DNA of 64,000 nucleotides from UBA3940 sp964506005 (GTDB lineage: Bacteria; Chloroflexota; Anaerolineae; Aggregatilineales; UBA3940): the NCBI GenBank assembly GCA_964506005.1, contig CAZDLX010000001.1:1-64000 (forward strand), written 5' to 3'. Below, piece by piece: positions 15,594 to 25,078 of the stretch (within the stretch, counting starts at the first letter, position 1; every line of letters starts with the position of its first letter). A program made the position numbers and the translations under genes. The notes beneath the pieces were generated by a model. It was not told the DNA's origin. It saw only the letters and a list, made by a program, of their open reading frames with translations, and did no database searches.

Positions 15594-17705
15594 ATGCGGG
15601 AGCCACGCCTCCCAGGACGGTTTGAGCCGGGCCTCGTTGAACAGCCGGGTGGCATGCCCACCTACCTCGCACACCGCCGCACGCCGACCCGGCATGCCAT
15701 CGCCGTGGTGGCCCTCCTGCTGGCCCTGACGAGCGTGTTCGGCACACTGACTCCGCGGGCGCTGCCCGCGCAGGCGCAGGAGAGGAGGCCAGCCTTGCCC
15801 GACGAACCCGGTGCGCTCTCGCCCCCTGGTGCCCCGCAGCTCGACCACCTGCCGCCCGGCGCGCGTTCGCGGCTGGGGAAGGGCACCCTGCAGGCAATGG
15901 CCGCCTCCGGGGCTGGCAATACGCTGGCCATCGGCAGCGGCGTCGGCGTGCAGGTCTACAACGCCTCGACGCTCGACATGCGCTGGGAGCGTTACGAGTC
16001 GCAGGCGGTGAGCGCTGTCGCCGTCTCGGCAGACGGTGGGCGTGTTGCCGGGCTCGTGGGGAACCGGGTGCAGATCTGGGACGGTGCCGCGGGGACGCCC
16101 GTTCAGGAGCTCGCGGAGCCGTTCACCGGATTGGAGCGCATGGTGTTCGACCCCGGCGGCGGGCGTCTGGCGACGACGGTGGGCGGCGTGGTGACGCTCT
16201 GGGACAGCGCGAGTGGACGCTCTCTGCGGGTAATCCGGAATCGCTTGCAGGTGCTCGACGTCGCCTGGTCGCCTGATGGGCAGAGCTTCGCATGGGCATC
16301 GGATACCATCAGCGTGTGGACCAGCGGGGCCGACCAGCCTCTGCACTCGCTGGAGGTGACCGGGCGGCGCGGCGTGGCCCGGCTGGCCTGGTCAGCGGAT
16401 GGCCGGCGGCTGGGGGCTGCGCTGCTGGACGGGTCGAGCGTCATCTGGGATGTCACCGGGGGGCGCATCACCTGGACCGAGCGCGGGCACCCGCAGCCGG
16501 CGCTGAGTGCCGCCTTCTCGCCGGATGGAGCCCGGTTTGTTACCGGCGGCCATGCGGGCCAGATCGCAGTCTGGGACACGACCTCAGGCGAGCGGGTCTC
16601 GACACTGCAGGCGCACTCGAACCGGATCATCGGCCTGGCATTTCGTGAGGACGGCTTGCTGATCTCCGCCTCTACCGACAGCGCAGTGCACGTGTGGGAT
16701 CTCGACAGCGGGGAGCCGGTCGGAGGGGTGGAGGGGTACGCCAGTGCCGCGACCAGCGTGGCGTGGTCGCCGGATGGCGCATCCGTCGCGGTGGGCGGCA
16801 TCGACGGGAGCGTTGACCTGTGGGACGCACAGCACGCGGCGCACATCCGGCGCATCGCGGCGTACCGGCAGCCCGTTACCGCCATGGCGTGGTCCCCGGA
16901 CTCCTCGCTCCTGGCGACCCTGTCCTCGGAGAACGCGATAACGCTGTGGGACGCGGCTACGGGGACGGTGGTACGCCGCCTCGAAGGGCAGGCCGGGCCG
17001 CCATCACCGCTGCAGACCCGGGTGCTGCGCGGCGGAATCACGATTGAAGAGGGCGTTGAGCTGCGCGGACCTGTCGTGGGGCACAGCAGCCCGCCTGTCT
17101 CGCTGGTGTTTTCTGCCGATGGCTCGCTGCTGGCGTCGGGCGGCAAGGATGGCCGCGTCATCCTGTGGCAGGTCGCAACCGGCGAGGTGGAGCGGCTCAT
17201 GGAGGCGCACGCCAGCCAGGTCGGGACCGTTGCGTTCCTGCCCGGCGGCGAGCGGCTGCTGTCGAGCAGCATGGATGGCGCTCAGGTGGTATGGGACCTG
17301 GCGACCGGCCAGGTGGTTTCCTCGGAGCGGCACCCCGGCGTCGCACAGACGGTCGTGTCCGGGGATGGCGCTCTGGTGGCGCTGATGATTACCGGCCAGC
17401 GGCCCCAGATCCGCGACCTGGCTAACGGCGGCACCCTGCGGGAGCTCGTCGAGGATGCCGGGCCTGTGATCCGCATGCAGTTCAGCCCCGACCGTGCATG
17501 GCTGGCTACGGGGCGGCGCGGCGAGCTGCGCACCGTGGTGCTGTGGAACGTCAGCACCGGCGAGATGGTCAGGCCGTTCAACGGCCACGGCTACAACGTC
17601 AGCGCAGTGACCTTCTCGCCGGATGGCACGGTGCTGGCCTCCGCTTCATGGGATGGCACCGTCTTATTGTGGCCGGTGGAGGATGAGCAGCGGAGCGCCG
17701 GCTGA
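15594..17705 (+). CDS. Secreted or membrane-anchored WD40 repeat protein
   Basis: The 703-residue protein has an N-terminal hydrophobic segment (HAIAVVALLLALTSVFGTL, residues 35-53) ending in a likely signal-peptidase site PAQA, then about twelve WD40 repeats. Many blades carry the WSPDG or FSPDG turn and end in VWD, LWD or ILW. It would fold as one or two beta propellers outside the cell and bind a partner; no catalytic domain is present. ATG 15594 sits 8 bases after GGGAG; the frame itself opens at 15498. It is convergent with the ABC exporter genes. Confidence 0.88.
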   Translation: MREPRLPGRFEPGLVEQPGGMPTYLAHRRTPTRHAIAVVALLLALTSVFGTLTPRALPAQAQERRPALPDEPGALSPPGAPQLDHLPPGARSRLGKGTLQAMAASGAGNTLAIGSGVGVQVYNASTLDMRWERYESQAVSAVAVSADGGRVAGLVGNRVQIWDGAAGTPVQELAEPFTGLERMVFDPGGGRLATTVGGVVTLWDSASGRSLRVIRNRLQVLDVAWSPDGQSFAWASDTISVWTSGADQPLHSLEVTGRRGVARLAWSADGRRLGAALLDGSSVIWDVTGGRITWTERGHPQPALSAAFSPDGARFVTGGHAGQIAVWDTTSGERVSTLQAHSNRIIGLAFREDGLLISASTDSAVHVWDLDSGEPVGGVEGYASAATSVAWSPDGASVAVGGIDGSVDLWDAQHAAHIRRIAAYRQPVTAMAWSPDSSLLATLSSENAITLWDAATGTVVRRLEGQAGPPSPLQTRVLRGGITIEEGVELRGPVVGHSSPPVSLVFSADGSLLASGGKDGRVILWQVATGEVERLMEAHASQVGTVAFLPGGERLLSSSMDGAQVVWDLATGQVVSSERHPGVAQTVVSGDGALVALMITGQRPQIRDLANGGTLRELVEDAGPVIRMQFSPDRAWLATGRRGELRTVVLWNVSTGEMVRPFNGHGYNVSAVTFSPDGTVLASASWDGTVLLWPVEDEQRSAG

Positions 17706-17736
17706 GAGCCGTGACCCCGCTGCTCAACAGATACCA

Positions 17737-18744
17737 CTACGCACGGATCTCCTGGCGCTGGAACAGCACGTAAGCCAGCGCAAACAGCAGTATCGTGGCT
17801 GCAATCAAGCCGGTCAGGTGCGGCCAGATCAGCATCAGACTTTCGCCGAGTGGCAGGGGAGCGCCGAGCAGCGCGCCCTGAAGGTCGGCGGGCAGCACCA
17901 GCCCAAAAGACCGGGTCGCCGGGTACAGCAGCCCGATCGTCGCCTCGACAAACAGCCGGTTCGGCGAGGCCCGGTTCAGCGCGGCGGTGAGCTCCGCCTG
18001 CTCGATCACAGCTTCCACGGAGAGCATGTTCACCGGCTGGATCGCCTGTGCGAGCAGGCCAGCCAGGATGCCCCAGAAGATCGTAAAGAACAGCCAGACC
18101 GCGATGCTCGCCAGCGCCGCCGTTGCCGACTGCCGGAACACGGTCGAGAACAGCAGCGCGAGCGCGAGCCACACGCCGCCGTAGAAGATCGTGACCACGA
18201 GGAACAGCAGCAGCCGCGCAGCCTCCTCGCCGCTCGGCGGGATGCCCAGCCCCAGAATGCCCAGCCCCACGATCAGCAGCCAGATCGCCGCCAGCACGAG
18301 GGACAGCGTGAACAGCCCCGCCAGGAACTTGCCTGTTAGGAGGGCATCCCGGTAGATGGGCTGCGAGAGCACGCGCGAAAGCGTGCGCTGCGAGAACTCG
18401 CCATTGATGGCGTCAAACGCCAGCGTGATCGCGACCAGCGGTACGAGGAACCCCAGGAACCCGACGAAAGCCGGCAGCGGCTCCTGCGCCGTCGTGAACA
18501 ACTGGAGGAAGATGAACTTGTCATCCCCTGGCGCGTCTCGCAGATTCTGCAGGGCAACGTACACCGTCCCGGCGGCTGACGCAAGGATCAGCAGCTCAAG
18601 GATCAGCATCCGGGCGCTTGAGAGGTGGTCGGCCATATCTTTTCCCACGACCGCCCAGATACCTGTCCACGGCGAACCTTCGCGGGTGCGCGTGCGTGCC
18701 GGGCGCTCCGCATGTGCGGTGGCCATGACGTCAGGCTGCTGCAT
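17737..18744 (-). CDS. ABC-2 type transporter permease
   Basis: The 335-residue protein has a cytoplasmic N-terminus and six helices. The loop after helix 2 carries FDAINGEFSQRTLSRVLSQP, a typical ABC-2 (NosY/YhaP-like) coupling segment with ERxxGTLxxxLxxP-like spacing. The gene begins 14 bases inside the ATPase gene, so translation is coupled. The exported substrate is unknown. Confidence 0.9.
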   Translation of the reverse strand: MQQPDVMATAHAERPARTRTREGSPWTGIWAVVGKDMADHLSSARMLILELLILASAAGTVYVALQNLRDAPGDDKFIFLQLFTTAQEPLPAFVGFLGFLVPLVAITLAFDAINGEFSQRTLSRVLSQPIYRDALLTGKFLAGLFTLSLVLAAIWLLIVGLGILGLGIPPSGEEAARLLLFLVVTIFYGGVWLALALLFSTVFRQSATAALASIAVWLFFTIFWGILAGLLAQAIQPVNMLSVEAVIEQAELTAALNRASPNRLFVEATIGLLYPATRSFGLVLPADLQGALLGAPLPLGESLMLIWPHLTGLIAATILLFALAYVLFQRQEIRA

Positions 18745-19681
18745 AGTCCACCTCCTGCTCGAAATACCGGGCGTAGATCTCGTCCAGATCCGGGACCTCG
18801 ACCTTCAGCCCCTGCAGCCGCCCACCAACCGTCACCGCCGCTTCGGCGGCCTGCGGTCGGACGTCCGCAGTGGCCTCAAGCACATACCGGGTCGGCTCGA
18901 GGTGCTGCACGTTCAGCACCTGGGGGATGCCGGCCAACTTCGTCTCGAGCGCCGGCGACCCGTTCTCGACCTCGAGCACAACGTTGTAGCCACCGCGCAA
19001 CACACGCCGGGCCAGCTCCTCGACGGTGCCCTGGGCCAGGATCCGGCCATGCCGGAACAGGGCGACGTGGTCGCACACTTCCTGGACCTGGTGCAGCAGG
19101 TGGGACGACAGCAGCATGGTGATCCCTTCGTCTCGCAGCTCGCGGATGATGTTGATGAACAGCCGTGCGGCGTCGGGATCCAACCCGAGCGTGGGCTCAT
19201 CCATGATGATGATCTGCGGCTGCTTGAGCAGCAGCTCCGCCACGGCGAGCCGCTGGCGCATCCCGCGCGAGAAGGTCTTTACCGGCTTGTCGGCAACGTC
19301 CGCCAGCCCCATGCGCTGCAGCCCCTCGTTGATGCGCGCGCTGGCTTCGTCGCGGGGCAGGCCATTCAGCCGGGCGATGTAGGTGAGGTTCTGCCGCGCG
19401 GTCAGCCCGTCATAGAAGCCGACCTGATCGGGCAGGTAGCCCACACGCCGCTTGACGCTCAGGGGTTTGCGGGCCGGGTCGAGCCCGAGCACGCGCACCT
19501 TCCCCGAGCTCGGCTCGGTGAGCCCCAGCAGCATGAGGATGGTCGTCGTCTTGCCGGAGCCGTTCGGGCCGAGCAGGCCGAACACCTGGCCCTTCTGCAC
19601 CGAGAAGTCGATGCCGTCAACTGCCGTGACATCTCCGTACCGCTTGGTCAGGCTGTGCGCTTCAATCATCGTGTCCGTCAT
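18731..19681 (-). CDS. ABC transporter ATP-binding protein
   Basis: All motifs of an active ABC ATPase are present: Walker A GPNGSGKTT (about residue 37), signature FSRGMRQRLA, Walker B IIIMDEP and the switch His in LSSHLLHQ. A C-terminal extension of about 90 residues is usual for DrrA/CcmA-type exporters. It is the middle gene of a three-gene unit (NEW3 protein, ATPase, permease). Confidence 0.95.
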   Translation of the reverse strand: MTDTMIEAHSLTKRYGDVTAVDGIDFSVQKGQVFGLLGPNGSGKTTTILMLLGLTEPSSGKVRVLGLDPARKPLSVKRRVGYLPDQVGFYDGLTARQNLTYIARLNGLPRDEASARINEGLQRMGLADVADKPVKTFSRGMRQRLAVAELLLKQPQIIIMDEPTLGLDPDAARLFINIIRELRDEGITMLLSSHLLHQVQEVCDHVALFRHGRILAQGTVEELARRVLRGGYNVVLEVENGSPALETKLAGIPQVLNVQHLEPTRYVLEATADVRPQAAEAAVTVGGRLQGLKVEVPDLDEIYARYFEQEVDYAAA

Positions 19682-19696
19682 GGCTCGCCTCCTGCG

Positions 19697-20878
19697 CTAG
19701 CGGCGGCCAAAGCGCGACACGGCGACCCCCACCACGCCGACGGCGACGGCAACCAGCCCGATGCCCGCCACGCCCCACAGCGTGGAGGTGCGTACCGTTA
19801 TGCGGTACTCTACGGACTTAGATGAGCCGCCCTCCGGCGTCGCCCGGAACGTGATCATGTAGTCGCCGGCGAGGGCCTGCTCGGGGGGCTGGACACGCGC
19901 GGTCACCTCGATCTGCTCGCCGGGCTCGATGACCTCGATGGACTCCGGCTCAAAGGTGACTTCCCAGCCTCGCGGCGGGGTGCTGCCCAGGCTGATGTTG
20001 TGCGCCTGCGCGGACCCGTTGTTCTGCACCAGCAGCCGGTATGTCGTCTGCTCGCCCGCCCGGGCCTCGCCCGAGAGACGGCTGTCTGGCGTGGTCAGGC
20101 GGATCGTCGCCTCACCCACAACCTCGGCGACCAGTTGCATCGACGCTTGCGTTTCGTCGCTCTGGGCGGTGATCGTGAAGGGGTAGGAGCCAGCAGGGAT
20201 GGTGTCGAGCGTCGAGTTGACCTCCACCGCGATGCGCTCGGAGGCGTTGGCCTCCAGCGGGATGCTCGTGACCTCCTGCGTGCCAGATTTGAACACCGTG
20301 CTAAAGAACTGTGGGGTCTCCGCGAGGAAGTTCACCACCAGATCCTCGTCCCCCTCGTTCTGGACGGTGAGGTTGTAGCGGAACGTCGTGGTGGGCTTAC
20401 CGCGCAGCACAGGGAGTTCCGCCTTGAGGGCCAGGCTTGCAGGCATCTGCTCCTCGATGATCACCTGCAGCGGCAGCTCGCTCTGCACGCCATCGCCCTC
20501 TGCGACGACCGTGAAGTCATACGTGCCGGGTTCTGCGCCCTCTGGCACTTCGACCCGCAACTCGACGGACGTCTCAACGTCCGGCTGGACGAAGACGGCC
20601 TGCACCGTGCGCGCCTCGCCCCGGAAGCTGGCGACCCAGTTCTCCGGCAGCCCCTCGACCGACAGCGCGACGGTGCCGGGGTCAGCCTGGGTGCGGAGAT
20701 GCAGGTTGAGGGTCAGGTTCTCACCCACATCGATGACCTGGGCTGGGTAGGGAGTGTAGAGCATAAGGTCAGGCCCTGAGTCTGCCGGCTCATCCTCCTG
20801 CGCCAGAGCCGGCGCTGCCAGCCCAAAGGCAACTACCATCACCAGCGCAATTGCTGCGCTCAAAGCGTAACGGCGCAT
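19697..20878 (-). CDS. Secreted NEW3-domain protein with C-terminal membrane anchor
   Basis: The signal peptide ends near ALAQ (residue 27). Three or four immunoglobulin-like NEW3/CARDB-type repeats follow (for example GTYDFTVVAEG, GSYPFTITAQS, GDYMITFRATPEG, each a closing strand). One C-terminal helix and RFGRR then anchor it with the repeats outside. Such proteins commonly precede ABC-2 ATPase and permease genes in Chloroflexota and Firmicutes and probably act as an extracytoplasmic part of that transporter. A strong ribosome site AAAAGGAGGTGG precedes the ATG. It is first in the operon. Confidence 0.85.
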   Translation of the reverse strand: MRRYALSAAIALVMVVAFGLAAPALAQEDEPADSGPDLMLYTPYPAQVIDVGENLTLNLHLRTQADPGTVALSVEGLPENWVASFRGEARTVQAVFVQPDVETSVELRVEVPEGAEPGTYDFTVVAEGDGVQSELPLQVIIEEQMPASLALKAELPVLRGKPTTTFRYNLTVQNEGDEDLVVNFLAETPQFFSTVFKSGTQEVTSIPLEANASERIAVEVNSTLDTIPAGSYPFTITAQSDETQASMQLVAEVVGEATIRLTTPDSRLSGEARAGEQTTYRLLVQNNGSAQAHNISLGSTPPRGWEVTFEPESIEVIEPGEQIEVTARVQPPEQALAGDYMITFRATPEGGSSKSVEYRITVRTSTLWGVAGIGLVAVAVGVVGVAVSRFGRR

Positions 20879-21260
20879 ACTTCTCCACCTCCTTTTCGTT
20901 TATCGCCTCACGCTCAGCACATACGCTGCATGAAGATCCAAAAAGCGGCGGTGCCTGCTCCCCCGCAGGACCGCCACGGACGCAACTGTCGAGCATCAAC
21001 CGCTCTGACCGGCCTGGCTGTCAAGGGTGAGATGACAGGTATGCTTGAACCGATCAACAGGCTGTTTAGAGTCGTCTACCGCGCATTTTGCGATGTGCTG
21101 AGTAAGAACTGTATAAGTGTCACGCAAAAATCTCATTAGAAATAGCTCAGATGCGGGCTTGCTGGCCAGCCGAGGAGCCGTCGCGCCGATCCATCGCACA
21201 ACCTGGTCGGAATCGTCGTACAATGAGGGTAATAACCGCGTACGGAAGGAAGGTGCTGAT
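20879..21260. other. Divergent intergenic region
   Basis: It separates the NEW3/ABC-2 operon (minus) from the SpoIIM-like gene (plus). Besides the strong Shine-Dalgarno of the NEW3 gene (20882-20893) I see a TACAAT at about 21217 as a possible -10 for the plus side, without a good -35. No coding sequence is recognisable. Confidence 0.4.
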
Positions 21261-21935
21261 ATGACTGCGATCCGGGGTCAGCAGGTCGATGCCCCGCGCG
21301 ACAATATTCTGCAGCAAGCCTTCGCACTCCTTCGCCAACACCGCCGCGCGTACCTCCTGACCAACCTCATTTACTATGCCTTCGTCATCATCGGCGCTGC
21401 GATGGTGTTCGCCATCCCGGCACTGCAGAGCATGATGATGGAGGGTATCGAACAAGGCTTCGGCGAGGGCAGCTCCCTTGCCCCCCTCGTCGAGGCCTAC
21501 GTTAACGAGGAGGTGCTGGCCGCTGCCGGGCTCACCTTTGGCGTGAACCTGGTGCTGGGCAGCTTCATCTACATTACGCTGCCATCGCTGATCGTTCCCT
21601 TCAGCGGCCTGCTGACCGGGGTGGTCCGGGCGCTGCTGTGGGGCTTCATCTTCTCGCCGGCGTCGGTCAGCGGGGTGACGGCAAGTGACGTCCTGTTCGG
21701 CGCGCTGCTGGTCATCCTGCTGCTCCTTGAGGGGCAGGGGTATGTGCTGGCGATGTTCGGGGCTTACCTGCAGGGCCGCTCGGTGGTGTTCCACCGCCGG
21801 GTCGGCGCGGAGACAATCTGGCAGGGATGGCTGCACGGCCTCAAACAGACGGCGCTGGTGTACATCCTCGTCGCGCTGGTGCTGCTCGTCGCCGCGGTGT
21901 ACGAGGTGGTGATCGCGGTCGTTGTGCCAGCGTAG
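21261..21935 (+). CDS. SpoIIM-like integral membrane protein
   Basis: The 224-residue protein has about five helices. A central GVNLVLGSFIYITLPSLIVPFSG and the later LLLEGQGYVLAMFGAYLQG resemble the stage II sporulation protein M family, though no sporulation role is implied here. ATG 21261 follows GGAAGGAAGGTG; the longer frame from 21117 has no ribosome site. The next gene begins 26 bases downstream. Function unknown. Confidence 0.65.
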   Translation: MTAIRGQQVDAPRDNILQQAFALLRQHRRAYLLTNLIYYAFVIIGAAMVFAIPALQSMMMEGIEQGFGEGSSLAPLVEAYVNEEVLAAAGLTFGVNLVLGSFIYITLPSLIVPFSGLLTGVVRALLWGFIFSPASVSGVTASDVLFGALLVILLLLEGQGYVLAMFGAYLQGRSVVFHRRVGAETIWQGWLHGLKQTALVYILVALVLLVAAVYEVVIAVVVPA

Positions 21936-21961
21936 CGCCTACCGCTAGCAGGAGTGTGATC

Positions 21962-22615
21962 ATGCGCAAGAGCAGGCTGCTCACCTGGCTGGTGGGCCCG
22001 CCGCTGGCGTTCGTCGCCTGGCGTGCCGTGATGCGGCTGATCCGGCACTGGCACCAGTTTCCCACGCCGGACTTTCTCGTGGACTTCCTTGACACGCCGC
22101 TGCGCCGCCGGTTCATCCAGCCCCTCGACAGGATGCCGGAACGGCTGGGCCTCAAGCCCGGCATGCGTGCGCTGGAGGTCGGGCCGGGGAACGGCACGTA
22201 CACACTCGCGGTGGCCCGCCATCTCGGCGCGGATGGGCGCGTCACGGCTATCGATATCCAGCCGAGGATCGTCGAGCGGCTGCGGGCGCGCGCCGCCGCC
22301 GAAGGGGCTGCGAACGTCGAGGTGCAGGTGGCCGACGTGGCGAACCTGCCTTTCGAGGACGGCGCTTTCGACGCGGTCTACATGCTGTCGGTCGTCGGGG
22401 AGCTCCCGGAGCCGGAGCGGGCCATCGCGGAGTTCGCGCGGGTCCTCAAGCCCGGCGGCGTGCTTGCCTTCGCCGAGCTCTGGCCCGACCCGGACTACCC
22501 GTGGCCCATCGAGCTGGTGCGGCTCGTCACGCCGGGCGGCTTCCGCTACCAGCAGCATGGCCGGGGCTTCCTGAACTACTGGATGACGTTCACCCGGGAG
22601 GCCGGCGCTCGCTGA
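21962..22615 (+). CDS. Class I SAM-dependent methyltransferase
   Basis: An N-terminal hydrophobic stretch (LLTWLVGPPLAFVAWRAV) may bind the membrane. It is followed by a Methyltransf_11 fold: motif I ALEVGPGNGTYT near residue 78, AIDIQPRIV (acidic ribose ligand), VADVANLPF and LKPGGVLAFAE. The build resembles UbiE/COQ5-type lipid or quinone methyltransferases, but the substrate cannot be told. ATG 21962 follows AGGAGTGTG. At 217 residues it is short but complete. Confidence 0.88.
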   Translation: MRKSRLLTWLVGPPLAFVAWRAVMRLIRHWHQFPTPDFLVDFLDTPLRRRFIQPLDRMPERLGLKPGMRALEVGPGNGTYTLAVARHLGADGRVTAIDIQPRIVERLRARAAAEGAANVEVQVADVANLPFEDGAFDAVYMLSVVGELPEPERAIAEFARVLKPGGVLAFAELWPDPDYPWPIELVRLVTPGGFRYQQHGRGFLNYWMTFTREAGAR

Positions 22616-22619
22616 TGCT

Positions 22620-22860
22620 TTACGGCAGCGAGCGCGCGCAGCGGAAACCGACGCGGGGATCGTAGGCGGCAGGGGAGGACGAGCGGGCGGAACACCGGCT
22701 GCTCGTCTCCAGCCAGCCCTCCAGCGCTGCCGGCTCGAACCAGGCACTGCCGCGTCGGAGGCGTTGCCGGCCAGATCGTACACGCCTTCCGCGCTGGCCG
22801 TCACGCGCCAGCCAGATCCGTCACTTTGCCGTATCACGACTCCCTCGATGAATCTTCGCC
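22620..22860 (-). pseudogene. Decayed SUMF1/formylglycine-generating-enzyme-like C-terminus
   Basis: The minus strand carries WRVTASAEGVYDLAGNAS, the family's core (S/P)xGxYDMAGNVWEW. One frameshift later, in the +1 frame, it reads AAYDPRVGFRCARSLP and stops at 22620-22622, which is the family's C-terminal signature (RxGFRCAR). The Trp-Glu-Trp segment and the strand between are lost or garbled and there is no N-terminal part, so this is a relic. The rest of the 397-base spacer to the next gene shows nothing else. Confidence 0.7.
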
Positions 22861-23012
22861 GCCCTGCACTTCTATTATAGGCCGTATCGCCGGGTGCCGG
22901 GCGGCGCGATACCACCCTCACCCTGCCCCCGCTGGTCAAGTAAGGGAGCCATAACGCCGTTCGAGCGTATTACACTACAGGGGGAGGCAGCACCAGCGAA
23001 AGAGGAATGACG

Positions 23013-24164
23013 ATGGCCGAAATGACTTTGACGAAGCCGCGCACACGCAAGCGGCGAATCCGGCGGGCGCTGCTGTTTGTGGTACTTGGGCTGGCAGGGC
23101 TGTGCGTGCTGGCGATGGCCGCCGGGGCGATCAGCAATGCGCTGCTGCCCGATCCTCCCGCCCAGGTTGCAGAGCTCGACACGCTCGGCGAGGCGCGGGT
23201 CGCCGAGGCGTTGCGGCTCAAGGCGGCGGTCGGCGACCAGGTGTGGCCCGGCTACGGCACGATGGACATCCCTCTGCTGGTGTGGAACGACAACTACGCC
23301 TTCCTGTACGGCTACGCCGGCGATCCGCCGCCGGGCTGGGAGCAGCTTGACGCCGGACCCGTCGCGGGCGCGCCGGTCTACCGGCATGAGGGCGGCAACT
23401 TCCAGGCGTTCAGCGAGCAGGTGGTCGGCGACGTGTACGCGGGCAGCCTCTCGACGAAGGCGGCCATCGATATCGCGCTGCGTGAGACGTTTGAGGAGGT
23501 GCTCCCGCCGGTCGTCGAGGACGTGTTCCCCTACCGGCTGCTCATCCAGCCGACCGAGGTCTACGTCGGCGGTCTGCTGCACGAGGCCTTCCACGCCTAC
23601 CAGCAGATGGCGATGGGCGGGCGCGTGCAGGACGCCGAGGAAGCCTACCGCTCGGCTGACGATTACGCGGCAGAGGTCGAGGGGATGCGTGACGGCTGGA
23701 AAGCTGAAGTTGGCCTGCTCATCGACGCGCTGAAAGCCGGCACCGACGAGGAGGCGCGGGCGCTCGTCGCCGAGTGGCTCGACGTGCGGGCGGCGCGGCG
23801 CGAAGCCGCCGGGCTCAGCACCGACCTCGTGCTGTATGAGCAGCGCTACGAGTGGCTCGAAGGGCTGGCCAAGTACGTGGAGCTCGGCGTGTGGGAGACG
23901 GTGGCCGGCACGGAGGGATACGAGCCGCTGCCTGCTCTCGACGCTGACCCGGAGTTTCACGACTACGGGCGCTTCCGCAGCCGCTGGAACTCCGAGCTGC
24001 TGACGATGCGGAACATGGCCGGGGGCGAGGGGGACAGCCTGTTCTACTACACCGGCATGGCGCAGGCCCGCCTGCTCGACCGGCTGATGCCCGGCTGGAA
24101 GACGGTCGCCGAGCAGGAAGGCGTGTGGCTGGAAGATCTGCTCGCGGAGGCAATCTCCGGGTAG
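23013..24164 (+). CDS. Membrane-anchored protein with an HExxH zincin motif
   Basis: The 383-residue protein has a basic N-terminus (RTRKRRIRRALL) and one helix (residues 17-42), then a domain outside the membrane. H190-E191-x-x-H194 (LLHEAFHAYQ) has the pattern and hydrophobic context of a metallopeptidase active site. A downstream glutamate such as in YEWLEGLAKYVE (about residue 275) could be the third ligand. I do not recognise the family, so peptidase activity is a prediction. ATG 23013 follows AGAGG by 7 bases; the ATG 6 bases earlier is too close to it. Confidence 0.7.
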   Translation: MAEMTLTKPRTRKRRIRRALLFVVLGLAGLCVLAMAAGAISNALLPDPPAQVAELDTLGEARVAEALRLKAAVGDQVWPGYGTMDIPLLVWNDNYAFLYGYAGDPPPGWEQLDAGPVAGAPVYRHEGGNFQAFSEQVVGDVYAGSLSTKAAIDIALRETFEEVLPPVVEDVFPYRLLIQPTEVYVGGLLHEAFHAYQQMAMGGRVQDAEEAYRSADDYAAEVEGMRDGWKAEVGLLIDALKAGTDEEARALVAEWLDVRAARREAAGLSTDLVLYEQRYEWLEGLAKYVELGVWETVAGTEGYEPLPALDADPEFHDYGRFRSRWNSELLTMRNMAGGEGDSLFYYTGMAQARLLDRLMPGWKTVAEQEGVWLEDLLAEAISG

Positions 24165-24210
24165 GGAGAGAAACGCTCAGCGATAGCTGTTGTCAAGTGA
24201 GGGGGATTGT

Positions 24211-24990
24211 ATGAGCTCAACAACTGCGGCGACCCGGCAGGCGAGCGCTGGCCGGGGCTGGCCGCTGATCATGGCGTTTATCCGGCTGCCGCTGGCCCTG
24301 GCAGGCAGCGGCCTCGCGATTTTAGCCTACCGGCTCCAGGGCAACCCCGTTGGGGTGGCGGCAGGGCTGGGCTGGTCCACGCTGACACTGACGGTGGTGA
24401 ATCTGCTGTGCCTGGGGTTGCTAGTCTGGCGCAGCCGTGTCGAGGGCTTCAGCCTCGGGGAGAGAATCGGGCTGCGGCGAGGGCAGCTGGCCCGCGACAT
24501 TCTGCTCGGGCTGGCGTGGTCACTGCTGCTCGGCGGGCTGCTGCTGCTTGGCGTGTTCGCTGTGGTGCTCGCTGCCTCCGGTTTCACCGGCCCGCTCGAT
24601 TTCGAGGGTGTATTCGTTGGAGACGCCAGCTTCGACTTTACACTGCCCGCGTGGCTCGCTGTCGTGAGCGCGGTCGCGTTCCCGCTGCTCAACCCGGTCG
24701 TCGAGGAGCTGCAGTACCGGGGCTACGCCCAGCCGGGCCTGATCGCCGCATCGGGCAGTGTGGGAACCGGCATCGTCGTGACCGCCGGCGGCTTCGCGCT
24801 GCAGCACACCGTGTTTGCCGTGACTGTGGCGGGTGCGCTGGCTTACGTGCTCGGCTTCTTCCTGTGGGGGCTCGGCGCAGGGGTCATCGCACGGCGGCAG
24901 GGGCGGCTGCTCCCGCTGATCATCGCACACTTCGTCAGCAACCTCTCGTTCGGCGTGATCCCGCTCATCCTGCTCACAGCCGGTGGGTGA
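24211..24990 (+). CDS. CPBP-family intramembrane metalloprotease (Abi/CAAX type)
   Basis: The 259-residue protein has about seven helices and the three family motifs: EELQYRGY (EExxxR), FALQHTVFA (second His) and HFVSNLS. Members cleave within membranes, as in CAAX processing or bacteriocin self-immunity; which applies here is not visible. ATG 24211 follows GAGGGGG; the open frame itself begins at a TTG at 24190. Confidence 0.88.
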   Translation: MSSTTAATRQASAGRGWPLIMAFIRLPLALAGSGLAILAYRLQGNPVGVAAGLGWSTLTLTVVNLLCLGLLVWRSRVEGFSLGERIGLRRGQLARDILLGLAWSLLLGGLLLLGVFAVVLAASGFTGPLDFEGVFVGDASFDFTLPAWLAVVSAVAFPLLNPVVEELQYRGYAQPGLIAASGSVGTGIVVTAGGFALQHTVFAVTVAGALAYVLGFFLWGLGAGVIARRQGRLLPLIIAHFVSNLSFGVIPLILLTAGG

Positions 24991-25078
24991 ACCCGCCGGT
25001 GAGCGTGTAACTGCGGGGCGGGCTGTGCGTATAAGAGATCAGAGTGCGGCAAGAACTGCCTTTTCCGGGAGGAAGCAC

